Origin: Spirogloea muscicola
Lineage: Eukaryota; Streptophyta; Zygnematophyceae; Spirogloeales; Spirogloeaceae
DNA length: 53,049 nt
Direction of reading: 5' to 3'
Assembly: GCA_009602725.1 (NCBI GenBank)
Contig: WELB01000178.1
Span: forward strand, 63,853 to 116,901
Part shown: piece by piece, positions 10,696-22,034 of the stretch
Layout: each line of letters opens with the position of its first letter
Position numbering within the stretch: the first letter of the stretch is position 1
The notes under the pieces: model-generated
The model's database searches: none
Told to the model about the DNA's origin: nothing
The model's input: only the letters and a program-made list of their open reading frames with translations
Made by a program: the position numbers and the translations under genes

Positions 10696-11362
10696 TGACC
10701 CCTACACACGCAGTTAGGGCTTGATGCGTCCTGGTTGGGTTCAATCAATTGGGGATTAGGAGCAAACCCCCTCCACTGAAGCACTACTACAGCACACAGC
10801 GGAAGTCTTACCCTGAGGCACCGCCATGAGGCTGCGACTCGACTAAGGGTCTGGCTTAGTAGCTGTCCTGGCACGGGGCGCAGCCATGGCACTTACGAAT
10901 AGCCGGTGATGTCCGCAGCGACGAGCTGCTGCGATGGGCTGAGCAGCAGACGACGGCAGCAGAGCTGTGGCGGCGGCTGCGGCAGCAGGCAAGCTGAGCT
11001 ATGCATTTCTCTGGCCTCACTGATCGAAGTACCAAGTCCGCTCTCGGACGACTCTTAGTTATGCTTCAATGCCAGGCCCCTCCAGAGTATGTAGGTGCCG
11101 CTTCAAGGCACGTCCACGGGAAGACCTCGAGGGTACCGTAAGGTGGACAGGTAACTGCCACGGGCGGACCGCGAGGGACCCGCAGGACATGTACGTCCAC
11201 GGGCGGACGTCCAGGATACCGCAAGACAGGGGTCTTAGCCAAGCGCTACATAGCTGGCGGGAGAGAACGCGGCCGGAAAAAACACAGCAATGGCCCGCGC
11301 CACAGATACCACATGTACACAGTAATGGGAGGGTAGTGCCCCCAGACGGGCGGAATGCTACA
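10696..11362 (-). repeat. Solo LTR, minus orientation
   Basis: The ends are TGACCCC at left and GGAATGCTACA at right (TGTAGCATTCC on the minus strand), as in the LTR at 3775-4560. U5 features (CAGCGGAAGTCTTACCCTGA) and U3 GGACATGTACGTCC motifs are present. No pol sequence is attached on either side. The 5-bp flanks do not match, so the target duplication has decayed or the copy is truncated. Confidence 0.7.
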
Positions 11363-11566
11363 AAAAGGGCTGCCACAGAAGTTGGGTAGGATGTGTCACT
11401 TGACAACAGCGAGTGAGGAGCAGCAATTCCGAAAGACTAGCAGCCGGAAAGCAATCCCCCTGACGAAAGCCAGAGGTGCAGCGAGAGCACGGGCAGCACG
11501 CAGGTGCAAGGCGTGGGCCATGGACGGCTGGAGGAGAATGGCATGGTGCATTCGGCAGACCTGAGC
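11363..11566 (-). pseudogene. LINE C-terminal remnant
   Basis: The minus strand reads AHALHLRAARALAAASGFRQGDCF-type sequence ending in LSELLLLT, matching the tail of the copy at 468-1225. It is squeezed between two LTRs, and its 3' UTR and hairpin are gone. Confidence 0.6.
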
Positions 11567-12386
11567 TGACGTTTAATATCCCTGTTCCTAATCACACAGG
11601 TAGGGTCAGAATGTCCTGGTTTGGATTCAAGCACAGGGTGTTTAGGAGACAACCCTCATACAGGAGAACGCCAACGAACTTACGCGCACAGAGCACAGCG
11701 GAAGTCTTCCCTGAGGCAGCGCCCTAGGGCGGTGACTCTACCCATAGACTTACAGAGCCGGCGGGGCCCACAACGACGAGCTGATGCGACGGGCTGGGCA
11801 GCAGGCGGCAGCAGCAGAGCTGTGGCGGGGGTGGCGGCAGCAGGCAGCAGCGGTGCTGGCTAGGCAGCAGCGGGGCTGGCTAGGCAGCAGCAGGGCTGTG
11901 TCCTCTCGGCGTTGGTCGGACTGTTGTGTCCGGCCGAGGCCCACTACTCATAGCGTTTCTCCTGCCACCCCTACCCTGAGGGTGTGACAAGGATTGTCCC
12001 CAGGGCCATCCCCAGGAGGGGCGGGCCAGGCAAAGGGGGACACGAAAAGACGCCCATTAGGCGGCACAAGGGCGACGCGAAGCGGCGGCCTGAGCGGTAC
12101 GTAGGAGACGCGATGCGGCACATAGAGCGGCACAAGGAAGACGCGGAGCGGCGCCTTGGGTGGCACAAAGGGATCGCGAAGCGTCGTACGGAGGGGACGC
12201 GAAGCGGCGCCTCCTGGTGGTGCACGTGAGTGCACGTGTGGTGCGAAGCCGGGGGCCTCGGACCGTACTTAGCTGCTCATACGGTGGAGCAAAGCTACCC
12301 GTACCGTTTAGGACACACTGTAGAAACGATACGACCATGTAAGGTTACCAGCACCGTTAGCACTCTCAAACGGAGGGAGCGTTACA
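11567..12386 (-). repeat. 3' LTR of minus-strand gypsy
   Basis: The right end is GGGAGCGTTACA (TGTAACGCTCCC on the minus strand). The left end is around TGACGTTTAATATCCCTG. A CGAAGCG/CACAAGG-rich stretch at 12030-12210 is characteristic of this LTR subgroup. It is followed by a minus-strand PPT (AAGTGGGGAGATA) and a chromodomain remnant. Confidence 0.75.
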
Positions 12387-12706
12387 TATCTCCCCACTTA
12401 GATGTTCACGTCCGCAGGAACAAGGAGGGAGCACTACAGAGGGGCAACCCATGGAAATTAAGCCCGGCGAGAAGACACTGGACGGCGGAGAGAAAAGGCA
12501 ATGTCTTATGTCAGATACTCTTGAACGAGGGAAGGAGCAAAGTTGGCAAAGTTGCAAAGTTGCAAAGTGGCAAAGTTGACCGCAGATTCTCATGTACTGT
12601 GCTCAGGCGCATAGCCTAGCCACTTGATAAGGTACTTAAGGGATTTACAACGCCCACAGAGAAGGTCCCGGTGTGACAAATGATCCTCCACTTGATACTT
12701 CTCCTC
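12387..12706 (-). pseudogene. Gypsy chromodomain remnant
   Basis: The minus strand around 12590-12706 reads as the chromodomain end (KYLIKWLGYAPEHST pattern, with breaks) plus downstream non-coding sequence with TGCAAAGT direct triplication at 12545-12575. The rest of pol is missing, and at 12707 the sequence switches to a plus-strand gypsy fragment. Confidence 0.65.
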
Positions 12707-12895
12707 GTTGGCAAGAACGAAGGGAGTAGTGAGTGATGTGGCCTCAAATGATGCGGCTCTTTACAAATTGTTGGCAAAATTATCGGATGTGTTCGCCGAT
12801 ATACTCCCAGACGGTCTGCCTCCTCACCAAGGCGTGACTCATACAATTTCTTTGGAGCCGGTGCTGCGCCGCCGTACCGTCCCATGTATCGACTG
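12707..12895 (+). pseudogene. Gypsy RT upstream fragment
   Basis: The open plus frame 12708-12895 carries [20 protein letters not shown] and HTISLEP, the segment just upstream of RT motif 1 in the complete element (32995-33090). It is cut at 12896 by an LTR and at 12706 by an inverted junction, so only about 60 residues survive. Confidence 0.8.
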
Positions 12896-13871
12896 TGTAA
12901 CATCTCTGTCCCTAATCACACAAATCAATTTCAAACCAGGTCAGAATGTCCTGGTTTGAAATCGAACATAGGGTGTTTAGGAGACAATGCTCATACAAGA
13001 GAACGCAAACGCACATAAGCGCACAGAGCGCAGCGGAAGTCCTACCCGGAGGCACCGCCCTAGGGCGGTAACTCTACCGATAGACTTACAGCGATCTGGC
13101 GGGGCCCGCAGCGACAAGCTGCGGCGACGGGCTGGGCAGCAGGCGGCAGCAGCAAAGCTGTAGCATCCCTGTCCAGGGAGCTGGCGAGGGCCCGCAGCGA
13201 CGAGCTGCGGTGACGGGCTGGCAGCAGACGGCAGCAGCAGAGCTGCAGCGGCGGCTGCGGCAGCAGGCAGCAGCGGGGCTAGCTTGGCAGCAGCGGGGCA
13301 GGCTAGGCAGCACCAGGGCTGTGTCTCTCGCGGGCGTTGGCCGACTCCCCTCCCCCCGGAGTCTGACCAAGGCCCACTACTTATAGCGGTTCTCCTGCCA
13401 CCCCTCCCCTGAGGGTGTGACGAGGATTGTCCCCCGGGCCCTCCCCAAGAGGGGCGGGCCGGACAAAGGGTGACACGAAGCGACGCCCATTGGGCGGCAT
13501 AAGGCCGACGCGAAGCGGCGCCCTGGGCGGTACAAAGGAGACGCGAAGCGGCACCTTGAGCGGCACAAGGGAGACGCGGAGCGGCGCCTTGGGCGGCACA
13601 AAGGGGACGCGAAGCGTCGCACTAAAGGGACGCGCAGCGTCGTACAAAAAGGAACGCGAAGCGTCGCACAAAATGGGACGCGAAGCGGCGCCTCCTGGCG
13701 GTGCACGTGGGTGCACGTGCGGTGCGAAGCCCGGGGCCTCGGACCGTACTTAGCTGCTCATACGGTGGACCAAAGCTACCCGTATCGTTTGGAACTTCCA
13801 AACGGTAAATTCGATACGACCATAAAAGGTCACCAGCACTGTTAGCACTCTCAAACGGAGGGAAAGTTACA
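12896..13871 (-). repeat. Solo LTR, minus orientation
   Basis: Left end TGTAACATCTCTG, right end GGGAAAGTTACA; sense minus. It contains TATA-like CTATAAGTAG (minus, near 13380), GCA-rich triplet tracts (13105-13320) and a GACGCGAAGCG array at 13500-13690. Flanking 5-mers do not match. Left flank: gypsy RT fragment. Right flank: LINE. Confidence 0.8.
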
Positions 13872-15300
13872 TAACGAGCCAAAGCGCTGTCTCAGAGCTT
13901 GGGTAAAGAGAGTAGACGCTTCCGAGAGAGGGCAGTGGCTGTGAGAGACCAGCCCGGAAACAGAACTAGCAAAGCTTGAAACAGCAGAGAAAACGCTGGA
14001 GCGCACGGGGAATCAAGTCAGTCACGAAACAATCAGTGACCCCATATTGGGCAATCGCAGGTCGAAGAAGCTAGGCGGATTCCCTGGCCAGGGCCAGAGC
14101 TGTAGCCTATGCGCGACCAGCACGCAGATGCAACGTAACATTTCCTCCCTTTGAGAGTGCTAAGGCTGCGCGAAAACCTCACATGAGCGTACCGTATCTA
14201 CCGTTTGGGATCCCAAAAGGTGCGGGTAGCTTGGCTGCACTCCGTGTAGCTAAGGACGGTTCGAGGGTCCCGGGCTCCTTACCCCGTCCGCACGCCTCGG
14301 GCTCAAGCCCTACGAGCTGGCCGGGTGGGTCAGCTCTCCCTCAGGCCAGCGCCTTGCAGGCTGGCCGGATGGGCCAGCTCTCCCTCGGGCCAGCGCCCTG
14401 AGGGCTGGCCGGGTGGGCCAGCTCTCCCTCAGCAGTGCCCTGCGGGCTGGCCGGATTGGCCAGCTCTCTCGGCCTCATGGTCGCATGGCCTCGGTCCTGT
14501 GTCCTCATGGCCTCAGTCCATTGGCCTCGTGAGCCAGGCTATTGGCCTGGTGCGCCACCTCCTTGGCGCTATTCACTGTGCAGCGCGCCAGTCCCTCGGA
14601 CCTGCGCGCCGGCCTCTTGGCGCTAGTCCCTTGGACTCGTGCTACAGGCCTCTGGTACTGTGTGCCAGCCTCTTGTCTTCATCGTGTCCCCTTGTCAGGC
14701 GCGCCCCTCCGAGGGAGAGCCCTGGGGGCGACCCTCGTCACACCCTCAGGGGAGGGATGACAGGAGGACCGCTTTAAGTAGTAGGCCTTGGCTAGACTCC
14801 GGAGTCCGACCAACGCCTGAGAGAGACACGGCCCTGCTGCTGCCTAGCCAGCCCCGCTGCTGCCTGCTGCTGCCGCCGCCGCCACAGCTCTGCTGCTGCC
14901 GCCTGCTGCCAGCCCGTCGCCGCAGCTCATCGCTGCGGGCCCTGCCGGCTCTCCGTAAGTCTATTGGTAGAGTCACCGCCCTAGGGCGGTGCCTCAGGGT
15001 AAACTTTCCGCTGCGCTCTGTGCGCGTATGTGCGTTGGCGTTCTCCTGTTTGAGGGTTTGTCTCCGAAACACCCAAACACCCAAACACCTAAACACCCAA
15101 ATACCCAAACACCCACCCAAACTAGGACACCCTGACTCTAATTGTGAGAGATTAGATGCAGAGATGTCACATGCAACGTGAGTGCCGCAAAGCGAGACTG
15201 ACAGGCGCATGGATACACCTCCGTGAGAGCGCCTGCTGCCTCCATCTCCAGCCTGCTCCCCGTGGTACCGGCGGGATACAGCGCTGCGCGAAAGCTGGTG
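13872..15300 (-). pseudogene. LINE C-terminus split by a solo LTR
   Basis: Minus-strand LINE in two blocks. 15177-15300 encodes AAGALTEVYPCACQSRFAAL, which aligns to the AAGSLAQVF...SLQRS segment. 13872-14133 continues with RAGRA-like sequence and a degenerate end (FFDLRLPNMGS instead of SDLRLLSRGY). A plus-strand LTR with TGCAA duplications divides them. Confidence 0.7.
14134..15171 (+). repeat. Solo LTR with TGCAA target duplication
   Basis: A 1,038-bp LTR, CGTAACATTTCC...GATGTCACA (first T mutated to C), flanked by TGCAA at 14129-14133 and 15172-15176. Flanking LINE sequence continues across it. The 5' half carries a run of GGCCAGCTCTCCCTC units at 14325-14465, and the U5 carries a short AACACCCA array at 15068-15118, both expansions relative to sister LTRs. 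Confidence 0.9.
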
Positions 15301-15479
15301 TGTAGCGTTCCTATTCCCATACACACATGTAGGGTCAGAACGCCTTGGTCTGGCTTCGGACACAGGGTATTCAGGAGACAATCCTCTCACAGGAGTACGC
15401 CAACGTGCATACGCGCACATAGCGCACCGTCTTGCCCTGAGGCACCACTTAAAGGCGGTAACCTTACCAAGGGTCAGTA

Positions 15480-16779
15480 TGTAAGGTTCCTATTCTTAAC
15501 CATACAATTAGGGTCAAAACGTCCTCTTTTGGTTCGGATATAGGGTATCTTGGATACAAACCTCTTACAGATGAAGTCCAGCGCACACAGCGCACATACG
15601 CGCACATATCGCAGCGGAAGTCTTACACTGAGGCACCGCTGGAAGGCGGCAACTCGACCGAGGGTCAGCAGCTGTCCTCGCAAGGGGCGCAGCCATGGTA
15701 CTTACTGTAAGGAACCTCGCCCTAAACACGCAGTTAAAGAGAGCAGTCTTTACTGAGTTTGGCTGTGAGGGTTTAGGAGCCAACCCACTACACAGGAAAA
15801 GACTAGCGCACAGCGCAGCGGAAGACAGGCCCTGTGGCGCCGCCGTCCTGCGGTGAATCCACCTCCTGGGCGCAGGCCGGCGCAGCAGGCCCCGCAGCGG
15901 AGTGCAACGGCGGCTGCGGCACGAGCAGCGCAAGGCTGCTCCTGGGCTTCCCTGATTCGAAGTGATTGTCGAGCCTCAGCCCCCGAGGCTCCTCGTGCTT
16001 CCCCGTGCCACCCCGTGCCAACCCCCCTCCAGGGGTGTGAGCGGGTCGCCCCAAGGCCCGCCTTGCAGCAGGCCAAAGATCCTCCTTTGAACGGGTGCAT
16101 CCTGGCGAGGGGTATTTTAGGACGGGTGGGGCCCGCACCTGAGCGGGCCACTTGCCCAAGTGGCCCGGCAGCCAGCCCGCCACCTGGCGGTCACCTGGCC
16201 CAAATAGTCGGTCATGTAATGCCAACGTAGCCATGTGGCCTAACCAGACGGCTGGTCCATTTCACTTAACAGCGAGCTGGCGAGGCCCGCAGCGACAAGC
16301 TGCGGCGACGCGCTGGGCAGCAGGCGGCAGCAGCAGAGCTGTGGCGGCGGCTGCGACAGCCGGCAGCAGCGGGGCTGTGCCTCTCTTGGCGTCACCGGCC
16401 CGACTCCTCAGTCTAACCTCGGCCTACTACTGCTAAGCGATTCATCTGCCACCCCTTTCCCAGAGGGTGTGACGAGGGCTGCCCCAAGGTCCTCCTGCGG
16501 AGGGGCGGGCCTGACAAGGGGATACGACGGATCTGCCTGACGCTGCTCGCGCGCGAACAAAGCAGCGCCTGGCAAATGGAGACATTTCCCGGACGGTGCC
16601 GCGGACAGTACGACTCGCGGACGATGCCGCGCGATACGAAGCCCGGGCTTGGACCGTACTTAGCTACACGGGGTGTGTAGCAATCTACTGGCACCGTTTG
16701 GGATTCCAAGACGGTAGATCCGTCACGATAATGTGAGGTTACTGACCCCGTTGGCATTCCCAAACGGAGGGACGTTGCA
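15480..16779 (-). repeat. Middle LTR of triple nest
   Basis: Starts TGTAAGGTTCCTATTC and ends GGGACGTTGCA; sense minus. It sits inside the outer LTR at the point where sister LTRs read GGGTCAGCAGCTGTCC (here GGGTCAGTA | CAACTGCTGTCC). The flanking 5-mers CAGTA and CAACT are only partly alike, consistent with a decayed duplication. Its own sequence is 15480-15705 plus 16265-16779. Confidence 0.8.
15706..16264 (-). repeat. Innermost LTR of triple nest, CTTAC/CTTAA flanks
   Basis: A 559-bp LTR of the same family as the LTRs of the complete gypsy (TGTAAGGAACCTCG...GGTCCATTTCA, reverse of TGTAATGAACC...GAGGTTCCTTACA). The flanks are CTTAC (15701-15705) and CTTAA (16265-16269), a 5-bp target duplication with one mismatch. 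The middle LTR continues on both sides. Confidence 0.85.
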
Positions 16780-17380
16780 CAACTGCTGTCCCCCTTGGGG
16801 CGCAGCCATATACTCACAGAGAGCCCGTGAGGCCTGCAGCGACAAGCCGCGGTGGCGGGCTGAGCAGCAGACGGCAGCAGCAGAGCTGTGGCGGCGGCTG
16901 CAGCAGCAGGCAGCAGCAGGGCTGGCTAGGCAGCAGCAGGGCTGTGTTTCTCTCGGCGTTGGTCCGACTGAGGAGTCTGGCCAAGACCCACTACTTATAG
17001 GATTTCACCTGCCACCCTCCTGCGAGAGTGTGACGAGCGTCGCCCTCAAGGCTCTCCGCCGGAGGGGCGGGCTTGACGAGGGGACACGAAGCGACGCCCC
17101 TTGGGCCGCACAAGGGCGACGCGAAGCGTCGCCCTGGGCGGTACAAGGACACTCGAAGCGGCGCCTTGGGCGGACAAGGGAACCGCTAAGCGGCGCCTTG
17201 GGCGGCACAAAGTAGACACGTAACGGCGCCTCCTGGCGGTGCACGTGGGTGCACGTGGGTGCACGTACAAAATACAGTGGAGCGAAGCTACTTTTACCGT
17301 TTGAGAATTTCAAACAGTAGATACGAACGACCATGCAAGGTTACAGGCACCGTCGGCACTCCCAAACGAAGAGAAGGTCA

Positions 17381-19620
17381 CTTACCGCCTCACTCAGATG
17401 TGGAAAACAAGGGAGCACTACAGAGCTCGACCCAGGGGAGATTACCCGGCAGGAAGATACAGGACGTTGGAGAGAAGAGGCGTTGCCGCCTGTCAGATAC
17501 TAATGGACGAGGGCAGGACAACTGGCAATGTTGACCGCAGGTTCTCTTATATTGTGCTCGGGCCCATAGCCTAGCCACTTGATAAGGTACTCACGCGACT
17601 ACAACGCCCACGGAGATTGTCCTGGTGTGACAAATCTCCACTAAAATGTCTTCCTCGCCATCCATAACGAGGGAGCTGGGGAGGTGAAGGACATGGCCAT
17701 CCGTGTGGTATGGCTCGAGTTGAGACCCATGGAAAATTTCGTGGACTTCCATTGTACGGGCGTATATAGTTCATATACGAATGCCGACCAGGTGCATAGC
17801 ACGAAAGGGTCCATCCAACCCACTTTGGCAGCGACTTGTGCGTACTGCAATGTCAAGTGCTTAGTGCTCAACAGCACTTGGGCACCGACGTCGAAGACAC
17901 ATCCCTGCGACGTAGATCAGCAAACTGCTTTTGCCGGTTCTGAGCAAACTTCAAGATTTGTAGCCCTCCGCTGAGCCTTCACGAGAGTACCCGTACAGCT
18001 TACTGCGGCCGGAAAGTGCTCCGGCCTCCCCACCTGCACAGGTGATCGGGAATGCTGACCATAATTCGGGAAGAAGGGTGTGTTCGGTAAAGTTACGAAA
18101 AGCGATGTTCACAGCATTCTCTGCTGGAGCGAGATACTCGTCCCAATTGGTCTGACTGGGGTTCATACGATGCCTGACCATTCCAAAACCAGTTTCATCT
18201 TCTCGGTCTGACCATCTATCAGTGGTGGAGTGCAGTGGACATGGATTGCTCAATGCCGTTAAGCCTGCACATTTCATTCCAGAAGTGACCCGTGAGGAGA
18301 GATCGCGGTCAGACACGATGCGCTTCGGTAACGCGTGCAGTCTCCATACCCAGTCCTCAGATATGCCATCAATCCCCGAGCGGACACTCGTGTGGTCGTA
18401 GGTGCAAACTGCACCCATTAACTCAAACGGTACACGAACACGACAATGGCGTCATAGCCGTTGCACGTCTTGGTCAACTGGGTGATGAGATCCACTTTCA
18501 CTTCAGACCAGTCCCGCGGAGGGGTTTCAAGGGTTTGAGCAACCCGGCAGGCTTGTGAGATCGTGCCTTACTACGCTGGCAGGTGGCACAAGGATCACAA
18601 AAAGACCTTACATGGACTTGCAAACCCGGCCACCAAAAGAGAAGCTGAACATCTATCTTTCTCCTTGCCATTCCCAAATGACCACTGTAAGGAGACTCAT
18701 GCACCTCTGCATGATATTAGTGCGCAAGGCATTGCAGTTGGGCACCACAATGGCGTCACCTCGCCACCAGAAGCCTTGGTCACATACTACTGTGCATGGT
18801 TTGATAAAAAAAGGGACTGTGCCATACACATCACGAGTGCGCATATACAGCTCAGAGACGTTGGTGGTGCTTTGACGAGCGGCCCGGCGGGTAGGCCGCA
18901 CGTCTGCAGTCTGACCTCTCGTGGCACCCAAGACAGGCGCCACAGCAGCCCCTACAATGTTGCGGCTCACTGGGTCCGCCATATCGATCCTTCCAGGGCG
19001 GTACAACCACTGGAACCTAAGTTGTACTATACACTTTCAACCCACCGATTTTAATGCCTGAGCAGGGACAATCCATTGTGGTGGAGGATTTAGTCCTTGC
19101 CTGCATCGTACGATGAAAAACACAGGGTCGCCAGCCCCATGACTCTCACCCAATTCAGATACATCTGAGTAGCTCATTGCACTTGGTTGCGGGGAACCAA
19201 TACAACAAGGGGACCACCATTCACCAGAGCTTGCATCAGCATATGTAGAAAGCGTACTTCTGAATTAGGAGACTGTGGACAAGCATGTCTGCACGTTCAT
19301 ACAGCACTTGGACATCATGCAGTCGAGGACTCCACATAGGACTTGATAAAGGCACTCACTCACCTTTGCCCTTGGCTTTGTACTACCCCTTGGGCCCGGG
19401 TGGAGCGGACTTGCTTGAAGAGCGCTTTGGGCATTATGTGCAATCCCAGACACCACCCGGTGGCCATTCTGGCCACACCGGTAACGAGCTTGATCCTCCT
19501 CGTGGACAAGGAAGGCCACTGGCTTAGCTGAGCGCCGCTGCCCCCATAGGGCTTGACACTCGTGCTTGGCGTACTACTGGGCCGGACCTTCGAGATGAAG
19601 GCGGCCGGCTTTAGAGAAGA
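17381..19620 (-). pseudogene. Internally deleted gypsy gag-pol
   Basis: Minus-strand element body belonging to the LTR at 15301-17380. From 3' to 5' it carries the following: integrase C-terminus (MLLSTKHL, ELYTPVQWKST; 17641-17877); integrase core remnants (KRIVSDRD, NWDEYLAPAENAV; 17951-18418); zinc module (HESPYSGHLG, CATCQRSKARSHKPAGLL; 18498-18704); and RNase H end plus linker (YRPGRIDMADPVSRNI, DQGFWWRGDAIVVPN; 18653-19006). At about 19050 it jumps to the gag/protease linker and a CCHC knuckle (CGQNGHR; 19265-19519). RT and most of RNase H are therefore deleted. Confidence 0.85.
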
Positions 19621-20290
19621 CGATTGGAGAATGTGCCGGCAGGCGACGACCGCCGCGAGAATGTGCGGCGTGACTTTCAGGTGGTAGAGAGCCGCATTGG
19701 GCGCGGCTTGCCGCTCGACGCAGCTGCTCTGGGCAGCCGCGGGCACCGGCTGCAGAAATGGACCACTCTAGCGCAGACAGAGGGGGTGGCAGCCGCGGTT
19801 GCGTTAGTCAAGCGCCCAGCCGGGCTGCTAGTAACGGACATATTGAACCCTAGGAGGGTGCCTCAGCCAGTGGAGAGGGACGACATTCCCCCTTACGCTC
19901 TGTGCAACAAGGTGGGGCAGCCATGGGCGGCGCTGCCCACGCTGGTAAGCTACCCGGCGTCCTATGCATTCAAGGAATGGAGGCCCCGGCATGGAGTGGG
20001 ACCCCACCACGCAGCAACTGGAGGAGCCCCGCGCCGACGAGCGGGAGCGGGCGTTGAGATTCCGGACCGGCACGACCGCAGCTCCTGGGCTCACTGAGAG
20101 GCAGCGCCGCAAGCTGTTGGGACACGCGAAGGATTTGAGGGCTCTCACTTGGATGCTGTCAGTAGGCTTTGCAGCGCAGCAGAGCCAGCAGGCCGCATGG
20201 CAGCTGGCGCAGGGGCTCTACACACAGTGGGCGGCGCGCGCAGGCGCTGGCGGCTTCCCACTGGGGGGGAAGTAGAGCCGCAGCACGACT
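19621..20290 (+). pseudogene. Unrecognised ORF, frameshifted near 19975
   Basis: Two overlapping plus frames read like one interrupted protein. The first (19624 to about 19975) contains RRDFQVVESRIGRGLPLD, VKRPAGLLVTDILNPRRVPQ, DDIPPYALCNKV and SYPASYAFKEW. The second (about 19990-20275) contains MEWDPTTQQLEEPRADERER, GLTERQRRKLLGHAKDLRAL and AAQQSQQAAWQLAQGLY. Composition is protein-like (charged helices, few low-complexity runs). It is not gag, pol, the LINE C-terminus or TOP3. It could be the N-terminal ORF of a retroelement or a captured host exon. Confidence 0.45.
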
Positions 20291-21139
20291 AGGTGGCGCA
20301 CGGGCCCTGTGCCATCTCTGCATCTAATCACACAGTTAGAGTCAGGGTGTCCTGGTTTGGATTCGAGCATTGGGTGTTTTGGGGACAACCCTCATACAGC
20401 AGAACGCCAACGCACATACACGCACAGAGCGCAGCGGAAGTCTTACCCTGAGGCACCGCCCTAGGGCGGTGACTCTACCAATAGACTCACGAAGAGCCAG
20501 CAGGACCCGCTTTGATAAGCTGCGGCGACGGGCTGGCAGCAGGCGGCAGCAGCAGAGCTGTGGCGGCGACGGCAGCAGCAGGCAGCAGCGGGGCTGGCTA
20601 GGCAGCAGCAGGGCTGTGTCTCTCTCGGGCGTTGGTCGGACTGAGGAGTCTGGCCAAGGCCTACTGATCAGCGGTTCTCCTGCCACCCCTCCCCTGAGGG
20701 TGTGAAGAGGGTCGCCCCCAGGGCCCTCCCTCGGAGGGGCGGGCCTGACAAGGGGACACGATGCATACAAGAGGCTAGCACACAGGGCCAGAGGCCTGTA
20801 GCACGAGTTCAAGGGACTAGCGCCAAGAGGCCGGCGCGTGAGTCCAAGGGACTGGCGCGCTGCACAGTGACTAGCGCCAAGGAGGTGGCCCGCAAGGCCA
20901 ATAGCCTGGCTCACGGGGCCAAGGGACTGAGGCCATGAGGACTCAGGACCGAGGCCATGCGGCCATGAAGCCGAGAGAGCCAATCCGGCCAGCCCGCAAG
21001 GCGCTGGCCTGAGGGAGAGCTAACCCACCCTGCCAGCTCGCAGGGAGTGAGCCCGAGGCGTGCGGAAGGGGTACGGAGCCCGGGACCCTCGAACCGTACT
21101 TAGCTACACGGAGTGCAGCCAAGCTACCCGCACCGATTA

Positions 21140-22034
21140 TGTAACGTTTCCGCCGTTTGAAGGTGCCAACGGCGCGCGATAACCTTACATGAGCGTAACG
21201 TATCTACCGTTCGAAGTCCCAAACGGTGCGGGTAGCTTGGCTGCACTCCGTGTAGCTAAGTACGGTTCGAGGGTCCCGGGCTCCGTATCCTGTCGGCACG
21301 CCTCGGGCTCACGCCCTGCAGGCCGGCCGGGTGGGTCAGCTCTCCCTCAGGCCGGCGCCCCGCGGGCCGACCGGATTGACCAGCTCTCCAGTCCTCATGG
21401 CTGCATGGCCTCAGTCCCTTGACCCCGTGAGCCAGGCTATTGGCCTGGCGCGCCACCTCCTTGGCGCTAGTCACTGTCCAGCGCGCCAGTCCCTTGGACT
21501 CGCGCGCCGGCCTCTTGGCGCTAGTCCCGTGGACTCGTGCTAAAGGCCACTGGCCCTGTGTGCCAGCCTGTTGTGTTTGTCGTGTCCCCTTGTCAGGCCC
21601 GCCCCTCCAAGGGAGGGCCTTGGGGCCGACCCTCGTCACACCCTCAGGGGAGGGGTGGCAGGAGAACCGCTATAAGTAGTGGGCCTTGGTCAGACTCGGG
21701 AGTCGACCAACGCCGGAGAGAGACACAGCCCTGCGGCTGCCTAGCCAAGCCCGCTGCTGCCTGCTGCTGCCGCCGCCGCCACAGCTCTGCTGCTGCCGGC
21801 TGCTGCCAGCCCGTCGCCGCAGCTCATCGCTGCGGGCCCTGCCGGCTCTCTGTAAGTCTATTGGTAGAGTCACCGCTCCAGGGCGGTGCCTCAGGGTAAG
21901 ACTTCCGCTGCGCTCTGTGCGCGTATGTGCGTTGGCGTTCTCCTGTATGAGGGTTGTCTCCAAAACACCCTATACTCGAATCCAAACCAGGACATTCTGA
22001 CTCTAACTGTGTGATTAAGAGCAGAGATGTCACA
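21140..22034 (+). repeat. Solo LTR with GATTA target duplication
   Basis: An 895-bp LTR, TGTAACGTTTCC...GATGTCACA, flanked by GATTA at 21135-21139 and 22035-22039. It is inserted in antisense orientation within the LTR of a related element. Ends are intact TG...CA and the duplication is exact, so this is one of the younger insertions. Confidence 0.95.
21670..21680 (+). promoter_or_regulatory. TATA-like box conserved in the LTRs
   Basis: CTATAAGTAGT lies at the end of the GC-rich U3. Equivalent TATAAGTAG-like or TTAAGTAG-like sequences occur at the same place in the LTRs near 14775, 36742 and 41537, and on the minus strand near 6215, 13380, 16995 and 26935. It is followed by GGGCCTTGGTCAGACTC, a plausible R-region start. 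The promoter role is inferred from position and conservation. Confidence 0.5.

Larger units (their letters stand above)
15301..17380 (-). repeat. Outer LTR of triple nest (3' LTR of a gypsy)
   Basis: Left end TGTAGCGTTCCTATTCCC, right end GAGAAGGTCA; sense minus. Its own sequence is 15301-15479 plus 16780-17380. The remainder is an inserted LTR that itself holds another. To the right lies a minus-strand PPT-like stretch and pol sequence, so this is the 3' LTR of the internally deleted element ending at 19620. Confidence 0.8.

Noticed and set aside
10696-11362. Target duplication for this LTR, and for the LTR at 12896-13871
   Set aside because: Flanking 5-mers do not match (TCACA/AAAAG and GACTG/TAACG), so solo-LTR status rests on the ends and missing internal sequence only.
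15056-15120. Telomere-like repeat (CACCCAAA units)
   Set aside because: It is a short AACACCCA expansion within the U5 of one LTR, where sister copies read ACACCCTATACTCG.
14746-15420. Long Ala/Arg/Leu-rich open frames over LTRs, here and in most LTRs
   Set aside because: They follow the CTG/CCG triplet tracts and GC-rich LTR sequence, have no consistent frame between copies, and cross LTR/LINE boundaries.
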